Assembly: GCA_020434085.1 (NCBI GenBank)
Contig: JAGRBM010000053.1
Location: forward strand, 1-12,963
Length of the DNA stretch: 12,963 nucleotides
From: Chrysiogenia bacterium
GTDB lineage: Bacteria; JAGRBM01
Direction of reading: 5' to 3'
The position numbers and the translations under genes are program-made. The notes beneath the pieces were generated by a model. That model was not told the DNA's origin. It made no database searches and worked only from the letters and a program-made list of their open reading frames with translations. Numbering within the stretch: position 1 is the first letter of the stretch; the number at the start of each line of letters is the position of its first letter. Below, one piece after another: positions 7,153-11,150 of this stretch.

Positions 7153-7671
7153 ATGCTTGAACAGCTCCGCAGCGCCATTCGAGACGTTCCCGACTATCCA
7201 AAGCCCGGGATCGTCTTCAAAGACATCAGCACGATTCTCAACAACCCCGAGCTCTACCGCGCTTCCATTGAACTGATGGTTGAGCCCTTCAAAGGGCGCG
7301 AGAACCTCTATATCGCCGGAATCGAGGCCCGCGGCTTCATCTTCGGGGCCGCCATGGCCGACCGCCTGGGCGCGGCCTTCGTCCCCGTGCGCAAGGCCGG
7401 CAAGCTGCCGTGGAAGACCCGCGCGGTGAGCTACGCCCTCGAATACGGCGAGGACACGCTGGAAATCCATGTCGACGCCATCCCCGAGGGGGCCGACGTC
7501 GTGGTGGTCGACGACCTGTTGGCCACGGGCGGAACCGTGGGCGCGGTGCTCGAATTGCTCGAGACTTCGAAGGTCAACGTCATCGGCGTGAGCTTTCTGG
7601 TGGAGCTGGAGTTCCTCGAAGGCCGCAAAAAACTGGGCGGGGCCCCGGTTCACTCGGTTCTGAAGTTTTAG
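7153..7671 (+). CDS. apt: Adenine phosphoribosyltransferase
   Basis: Purine-salvage enzyme that converts adenine and PRPP to AMP and pyrophosphate in the cytoplasm. The 172 residues match the normal Apt length closely. Landmarks are the N-terminal IRDVPDYPKPGIVFKDIST (9-27, adenine/hood region), GIEARGFIFG (56-65), the flexible-loop region VPVRKAGKLPWKT (78-90) with the following SYALEYGEDTLEIH (93-106), and the PRPP-binding motif VVVVDDLLATGGT (116-128). The start is ATG at 7153, where the family N-terminus begins. The frame is open further upstream, but that part is not Apt-like. There is no good Shine-Dalgarno sequence before this ATG. The 145-base gap after the lipoprotein gene holds no other gene, only short GC-rich inverted repeats such as CCGGTTCCCGG. 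Confidence 0.97.
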   Translation: MLEQLRSAIRDVPDYPKPGIVFKDISTILNNPELYRASIELMVEPFKGRENLYIAGIEARGFIFGAAMADRLGAAFVPVRKAGKLPWKTRAVSYALEYGEDTLEIHVDAIPEGADVVVVDDLLATGGTVGAVLELLETSKVNVIGVSFLVELEFLEGRKKLGGAPVHSVLKF

Positions 7672-7818
7672 CGGGGACACTTGCTATCCGTGTCCAAATT
7701 GCGGTAAAGCGCTTTTAGACCGATAGAGAAACAGGTAAACGAGTTTCGGGGAGGGGGGGGACCCTGAACCGAGATAAAAAAACAAATCGCGAAGACCGCG
7801 AAAGAAGGAGTCATCCCG

Positions 7819-7998
7819 ATGGCGAAAGAAATCCTCATCGTCCAGTCCAAGGTCAAGGACATCATCAAGAAGAAGAACTTCCAGTGCAGCGCCGAGGCCA
7901 TTGAGGCCTTCAGTGCCCAGCTTGAAGAGTCCGTGAACAAGGCGCTTGCCCGCGCCAAGGCCAACGGCCGCAAGACCGTCAAGGCCCAGGACGTCTGA
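7819..7998 (+). CDS. Minimal bacterial histone (histone-fold protein)
   Basis: Small basic protein of 59 residues that I identify as a bacterial histone. Helix 1 is about residues 7-19 (IVQSKVKDIIKKK), loop 1 contains NFQCSAEA, and helix 2 spans about 24-48 (SAEAIEAF onward to ARAKAN). The C-terminus is GRKTVKAQDV (50-59), which closely matches the loop-2 signature of archaeal histones (AGRKTIKAEDI in HMfB). It includes the Arg-Thr pair that faces DNA and an Arg51...Asp58 pair with the same seven-residue spacing as the Arg-Asp clamp. The chain stops right after this motif, so helix 3 is almost missing. The Bdellovibrio histone Bd0055 is, as I recall, similarly short. Translation evidence is strong: AAGAAGGAG (7802-7810) lies eight bases before the ATG. 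An alternative is an unrelated small helical protein, but the RKTVKAxDV match argues against it. DNA binding is inferred. Confidence 0.86.
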   Translation: MAKEILIVQSKVKDIIKKKNFQCSAEAIEAFSAQLEESVNKALARAKANGRKTVKAQDV

Positions 7999-8087
7999 GC
8001 AGCAAGGCACTGAAGAGGCGCCCGCAGGAGGGCCAGAGCCGCCTTGTGGCCGCTTTGAGTCCCGCCTGAGCCCTGAGGGTTTACAAG

Positions 8088-8164
8088 GCCCCCATAGCTC
8101 AGCTGGATAGAGCAAACGTTTCCTAAACGTTAGGCCGCAGGTTCGAGTCCTGCTGGGGGCACCA
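8088..8164 (+). tRNA. tRNA-Arg (anticodon CCT)
   Basis: Complete cloverleaf. Acceptor GCCCCCA (8088-8094) pairs with TGGGGGC (8154-8160). The D stem is GCTC/GAGC (8097-8100 with 8110-8113). The anticodon stem is AACGT/ACGTT (8115-8119 with 8127-8131), with loop TTCCTAA and anticodon CCT at 8122-8124. The T stem GCAGG/CCTGC carries loop TTCGAGT. The discriminator A is followed by an encoded CCA (8162-8164). It reads the AGG codon, which is rare in the GC-rich genes here. It lies 89 bases after the histone gene, and that gap contains only weak stems. Confidence 0.98.
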
Positions 8165-8185
8165 CTCTTCAATCAGACAGCAAGC

Positions 8186-8218
8186 CAGCCCGGTCGGGTC
8201 ACACCGCCGGGCTGTTTT
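8186..8218 (+). terminator. Rho-independent terminator after tRNA-Arg
   Basis: Perfect 8-bp GC-rich stem CAGCCCGG (8186-8193) with CCGGGCTG (8207-8214), followed directly by TTTT (8215-8218). It lies 21 bases after the tRNA CCA end and should end the tRNA transcript, and possibly a histone-tRNA transcript. Confidence 0.85.
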
Positions 8219-8249
8219 GCGTACGGAATACGCGAAGCGATCGATACAG

Positions 8250-8362
8250 CTCTCCCCCGCACTGCGGGGGAGATGCCCGCAAGGGCAGAGGGGGCCGTGC
8301 AGGCGGCGACTCTGTCACTCTCCCCCGCTGTGCGGGGGAGATGCCCGAGAGGGCAGAGGGGG
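8250..8362. repeat. Tandem pair of 45-base REP-like units
   Basis: Two units (8250-8294 and 8318-8362) are separated by 23 bases. Each consists of CTCCCCCGC, a three-base loop, GCGGGGGAG, then TGCCC, a four-base loop, GGGCA, then GAGGGGG. They match at 41 of 45 positions. All four differences fall in the two loops, so both stems are perfectly kept. The same type of element is widespread between genes in several proteobacterial groups, as I recall. No gene is visible between 8219 and 8495; this stretch is filled by these units and the palindrome that follows. Confidence 0.82.
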
Positions 8363-8390
8363 AGTTCGTAGCCCCTCTGGTTGATTTCCC

Positions 8391-8470
8391 GTCCACGTCC
8401 ACGTCCACGTAAACGTAGGACGCAAAGGGCGCGCAAATCGTGGTCGTTTACGTTCGTCGTGGACGTGGAC
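8391..8470. repeat. Imperfect hexamer palindrome (locus 2)
   Basis: The left arm (8391-8415) is three GTCCAC/ACGTCC hexamers ending in GTAAACG. The right arm (8445-8470) is the inverted copy, starting CGTTTACGT and ending GTGGACGTGGAC, with a small local disruption (TCGTC). The spacer is 29 bases. It lies directly upstream of the TSUP permease gene; the right arm ends 25 bases before its start codon. Confidence 0.75.
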
Positions 8471-8495
8471 GAGACCAAAGAAGGATTTTTACCGC

Positions 8496-9314
8496 TTGAA
8501 CACCCCCGACATCCTCATCCTGCTGGCCACGGGCCTTGTCTCCGGCACGCTCGGCGGGCTTTTGGGGATCGGCGGCGGCGTGGTGGTGGTGCCGATGCTC
8601 ATCATGTTCCTGCCGCACCTGGGCGCGGGCAGCGAGTACCTTGTCCACTACTCCGTGGCCACGAGCCTGGCGACCGTCTTCGTGACCAATGTCTCGAGCA
8701 CGCACGCCCACCACGGGCGCGGCAACGTCATCTGGCCGCTGGTTCTGGTCGCCGGGCCGGTGGCGGCCGCCACGGCCATGGGCGGTGCCTATCTGACCAA
8801 CTACCTGCCCGGTGAGATCCACCGCCGCGCCTTCGGGGCGTTTTTGCTCTACGTCTCGGTCAAGCTCATCCGCGCCAAATCAGCCAGCGACGGCGAAGCG
8901 TCTGAAGAAGCGGTAGAGGACGTTCCCTCGAAACCCATGGCGGCTGCCGCGGGAAGCGCGGTGGGCGCGGCCTCGGGTCTGCTGGGGATCGGCGGGGGAT
9001 CGGTGGCCGTGCCGCTCTTTCACCTGGTGCTCGGCCACGCCATGCACCGCGCGGTGGGTTCGAGCGCCGCCGTGGGCGCCTGCGCCGCGGTCCTCGGAAC
9101 ATTGGGGCACATGCTCAGCAAAACGCCCACCGGGCAGGGCGCGCTCTCCCACACCATCGGCTTTGTTCACTGGCCCGCAGCCCTGCTCATCAGCGTCGCC
9201 GCCCTTGGCAGCGCGCAAATCGGCGCCCGCATGGCCAGCCGCATCAAGCCCGCTCCGCTTCGCCGGACCTTCGGGGTGTTCCTGTTCTTTGTTGCGTGGA
9301 AATTGATTTTGTAG
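8496..9314 (+). CDS. TSUP-family (TauE/SafE) membrane permease
   Basis: Inner-membrane transporter of the sulfite exporter TauE/SafE (TSUP) family, 272 residues. The family's internal duplication is visible. The first half carries GGLLGIGGGVVVVP (20-33) and the second SGLLGIGGGSVAVP (160-173), each followed by conserved AVGSS- or VATSL-like segments (S53VATS, A186VGSS). Hydrophobic segments lie at about 5-40, 51-65, 79-103, 112-124, 147-178, 188-206, 222-240 and 257-272. A charged loop (127-146) separates the halves. Family members move sulfite, sulfoacetate, thiosulfate or similar sulfur or organic anions. The substrate cannot be read here, as no sulfur-metabolism gene is adjacent. The start is TTG at 8496, with AAGAAGGA at 8478-8484 upstream. 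The gene is isolated and bracketed by hexamer palindromes at 8391-8470 and 9376-9440. Confidence 0.9.
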   Translation: MNTPDILILLATGLVSGTLGGLLGIGGGVVVVPMLIMFLPHLGAGSEYLVHYSVATSLATVFVTNVSSTHAHHGRGNVIWPLVLVAGPVAAATAMGGAYLTNYLPGEIHRRAFGAFLLYVSVKLIRAKSASDGEASEEAVEDVPSKPMAAAAGSAVGAASGLLGIGGGSVAVPLFHLVLGHAMHRAVGSSAAVGACAAVLGTLGHMLSKTPTGQGALSHTIGFVHWPAALLISVAALGSAQIGARMASRIKPAPLRRTFGVFLFFVAWKLIL

Positions 9315-9375
9315 GCATTTCGCCAAGAGCCGCTTCAATACGCCTTCAGCTTTAGCACTCACATCAGTTGTAGTT

Positions 9376-9440
9376 GTCGTGATCGTGCTCGTGGCCGTGC
9401 TCGAATCGTGCACGAGCACGTTCACGTCTACGATCACGAC
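9376..9440. repeat. Imperfect hexamer palindrome (locus 3)
   Basis: Two 28-base arms, 9376-9403 (GTCGTGATCGT...GTGCTCG) and 9413-9440 (the inverted copy), surround a 9-base loop. Mismatches are confined to the middle of the arms, while the outer 11 bases and the inner CGTGCTCG are perfect. The unit period is near six bases (CGTGNN). It lies 62 bases after the TSUP stop, in the gap before the shared terminator. Confidence 0.75.
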
Positions 9441-9477
9441 ATTCGGGGCAGGTTCCGGACGGTTGAAGTAAACACAC

Positions 9478-9508
9478 AAAAAAAAGCCCGCGCGGTGCGC
9501 GGGCTTTT
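9478..9508 (-). terminator. Intrinsic terminator shared by convergent genes
   Basis: AAGCCCGCGC (9484-9493) pairs with GCGCGGGCTT (9497-9506) around a GGT loop. Eight A residues on the left (9478-9485) give an eight-U tail for minus-strand transcripts, so it chiefly ends the zinc-ribbon gene 20 bases upstream. TTTT on the right means it can also stop plus-strand transcripts from the TSUP gene. Confidence 0.88.
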
Positions 9509-9527
9509 CTAAATACCTGAAACGAAC

Positions 9528-10349
9528 TCAGCCTTCGGCGGCCTGTTCTTCCTCGGCGGACTCTTCGGCCGGTGCCTCGGCGGCAGCGGGGCCGGCGACG
9601 GCGGCCAGGGTCTGGCGCTCAACCTCGCGCTCTGCTTCTTCGAGATCGTCGTCGGGCATGACCAGGATGCGGTTGCAGTAGGGGCAGGTGTGCATCCCTT
9701 CGCCGCGGGCGACGAGGTTGCCGGTCTGCGGCGGGATGTGCATGTTGCAGGCGCGGCACAGATCGCCGTCCACCATGGCCAGCGCGTAGGCCTGCAGGCC
9801 GCGGATGCGCTCGTATTTCTTGAGCAGGCTCTCGGGCAGGGCGGCAACGAGTTCCTTGCGCTGTCCGGCGCGGGCCTCGATTTCCTTGCTGGCCTGGGCC
9901 ATGCGCTGCTCGATCTCGGCGATCTCGTCGGCGAACTCGGCGCGGCCGTCCTCGATCTCTTTTTCGATGTCGGCAATCTTGGTGCCCAGTTCCTCGATCT
10001 CCTCGCCGAAACGAAGGACCTCGTCCTCGACATTGGAGATGATTTTCTGGGAGGCTTCGAGCTCGCGCTCAAGGGCGCTGATCTCGCGCTCGGTGGTCAG
10101 GTTGGGCTGCTTCTTCTTGAGGCCCTCAAGATGAGCGTTCTCGTCGGTGAGGAAGGTTTCCTTCTGCTTGCGACTCTCCTCGATGCGGGTGCGGCGGCGT
10201 TCGAGGCCCGCGATCCGCTTGCGCTGATCGGCGAAGGCTTCCTCGATTTCCTCCAGACGCCGGGGGAGGTCGCGCAGATCGCGCTCCATGAGCGCGACGT
10301 GACGGTCGAAGATGTGAAGACGTTTGAGCTGCTCGATGGTTTCTTTCAT
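9528..10349 (-). CDS. Coiled-coil / C4 zinc-ribbon protein (CdsZ/CT398-like)
   Basis: Cytoplasmic protein of 273 residues with a long antiparallel coiled coil and a zinc ribbon. Residues about 1-185 are nearly all charged heptad helix (runs such as LRDLPRRLEEIEEAFADQRK and FADEIAEIEQRMAQASKEIE). Then comes the C4 zinc ribbon: LCRACNMHIPP (Cys198, Cys201) and HTCPYCNRIL (Cys222, Cys225), with conserved LCRACN and CPYCNR spacing. The Ala/Glu-rich tail (246-273) is low complexity. The family (zf-RING_7, formerly DUF164) includes Chlamydia CT398/CdsZ, reported as a partner of secretion or transcription proteins. A general role is not settled, and I do not assign one. The start is ATG at 10349 (minus strand), preceded by AGGTGA. 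An upstream in-frame extension is possible but lacks coiled-coil character. It converges on the TSUP gene and diverges from tetR. Confidence 0.87.
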   Translation of the reverse strand: MKETIEQLKRLHIFDRHVALMERDLRDLPRRLEEIEEAFADQRKRIAGLERRRTRIEESRKQKETFLTDENAHLEGLKKKQPNLTTEREISALERELEASQKIISNVEDEVLRFGEEIEELGTKIADIEKEIEDGRAEFADEIAEIEQRMAQASKEIEARAGQRKELVAALPESLLKKYERIRGLQAYALAMVDGDLCRACNMHIPPQTGNLVARGEGMHTCPYCNRILVMPDDDLEEAEREVERQTLAAVAGPAAAEAPAEESAEEEQAAEG

Positions 10350-10433
10350 ATCACCTGTACAATCTGTAAAGGCCGCAAACGCCCGGCCGACATGGCAGCG
10401 GCGCGCTGCGACCCCCCTCAATCGAAGGTCCTA

Positions 10434-10463
10434 CTTCTATTCGCCCGCCCGGGGGCGAGTCAA
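10434..10463 (-). promoter_or_regulatory. Candidate promoter of the zinc-ribbon gene
   Basis: On the minus strand, TTGACT (10463-10458) and TAGAAG (10439-10434) are 18 bases apart. The -35 matches consensus at five of six positions and the -10 at four. It would give a leader of about 80 bases. The spacer is an unusual GC-rich self-complementary stretch. This is a weak candidate only. Confidence 0.3.
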
Positions 10464-10493
10464 GTGCGCGAATTTCCAGAAGAAACACGGCAG

Positions 10494-10528
10494 CGCCCGC
10501 CGTGCGTTCATGCGCGGCACGGCGGGCG
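10494..10528. repeat. 12-bp perfect inverted repeat upstream of tetR
   Basis: CGCCCGCCGTGC (10494-10505) pairs exactly with GCACGGCGGGCG (10517-10528) around an 11-base loop. It ends 14 bases before the TTGACA box of the tetR promoter. No T-run follows on either strand, so it is not an intrinsic terminator. It may be a structural element or a second regulator site. Confidence 0.55.
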
Positions 10529-10541
10529 AGTGCATTGCGGA

Positions 10542-10570
10542 TTGACAAAATATTATGAACATAATATTTT
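10542..10570 (+). promoter_or_regulatory. tetR promoter overlapped by a perfect AT-rich palindrome (probable operator)
   Basis: AAAATATTATG (10547-10557) and CATAATATTTT (10560-10570) form a perfect 11-bp inverted repeat with a two-base spacer, an AT-rich island in GC-rich DNA. A consensus -35 box TTGACA (10542-10547) abuts it. TATTTT (10565-10570), 17 bases downstream, can serve as -10. TATTAT (10551-10556) is an alternative -10 without a good -35. Symmetry, length and position covering the promoter next to a TetR gene are typical of an autoregulatory TetR operator. That the adjacent TetR protein binds it is inferred. Confidence 0.75.
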
Positions 10571-10577
10571 GATGCGC

Positions 10578-11150
10578 ATGAGCTACCGGCCCGAGCACAA
10601 AGAGCGCACAAGAGAGCGAATCCTCGATTCGGCTGCGGACCTGGTGCGTGAGAAGGGTTTGGAGAAGACCAGCGTGGCGGAAGTCATGGGCCGCGCGGGT
10701 CTGACCGTGGGGGGGTTTTACTCTCACTTCAAGTCACGAGAACAACTGCTGGCCGAGGCGTTGATCCACGCCTTCGAGCTGCAGGATGAGCGCTTGTACA
10801 GCCGTCTTGCCTCACTTGAGGGCGAGGCGTGGAACAAGGCGATGGTGGGAACCTACCTCTCGACCTTTCATCGGGACCATCCCGAGCAGGGCTGCCCGTT
10901 TGCAGCCCTGATCTCCGAATTCCCGCGTGCGGGAAAACCGGTGCGCGCGATGATCTCGCGTGCCTACCAGGGGTGGGTGGCCATGCTGGCCGCGCGCCTT
11001 GGAGACAGGGACGAGGCGCTGGCGCTCAGCGCCTTGCTGGTAGGTGCGTTGACGCTCTCACGTGTTGCCGCCGGAACCGGAGAATCAAAAGAAGTGTTGC
11101 TGGCAGCCACCCGGATGGCGGGACGGCTGCTGGGCCAGGAGGGCAAGTGA
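10578..11150 (+). CDS. TetR/AcrR-family transcriptional regulator
   Basis: One-component repressor of 190 residues. Residues 7-53 form the TetR helix-turn-helix: ERTRERILDSAADLVREKG, then TSVAEVMGRAGLTVGGFYSHF, with the family-typical GGFYSHFKSREQLLAEAL after it. The rest (60-190) is an all-helical ligand and dimerisation domain containing GCPFAALISEF (105-115). The ligand is not predictable. Two ATG codons are possible, 10572 and 10578. Neither has a Shine-Dalgarno sequence. I chose 10578 because the likely -10 box ends at 10570, which would put transcription start at or beside this ATG. The frame is open far upstream, but that part is antisense to the zinc-ribbon gene. The stop TGA overlaps the ATG of the oxidoreductase by one base, so the two are co-translated and the regulator probably controls that operon. 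Confidence 0.92.
   Translation: MSYRPEHKERTRERILDSAADLVREKGLEKTSVAEVMGRAGLTVGGFYSHFKSREQLLAEALIHAFELQDERLYSRLASLEGEAWNKAMVGTYLSTFHRDHPEQGCPFAALISEFPRAGKPVRAMISRAYQGWVAMLAARLGDRDEALALSALLVGALTLSRVAAGTGESKEVLLAATRMAGRLLGQEGK

Noticed and set aside
7673-7684. Sigma-54 promoter before the histone gene
   Set aside because: GG and GC are eight bases apart instead of ten, and the sequence is also part of a small hairpin.
8031-8051. Terminator after the histone gene (GGCCA/TGGCC)
   Set aside because: The stem is only five base pairs with an 11-base loop and no T-run. The good terminator is after tRNA-Arg.
8250-8362. CRISPR array
   Set aside because: Only two units with hairpin structure and a 23-base spacer, with no cas genes. 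REP-like elements explain it better.
8088-8495. Integrated element using the tRNA-Arg 3' end as attachment site
   Set aside because: No integrase gene and no second copy of the tRNA 3' end is visible in the window. The tRNA is followed by its own terminator.
9690-10571. Long plus-strand open frame running into the TetR gene, as if a 486-residue fusion
   Set aside because: The first ~290 codons are antisense to the coiled-coil/zinc-ribbon gene and resemble nothing. A promoter and palindrome lie directly before the TetR ATG.
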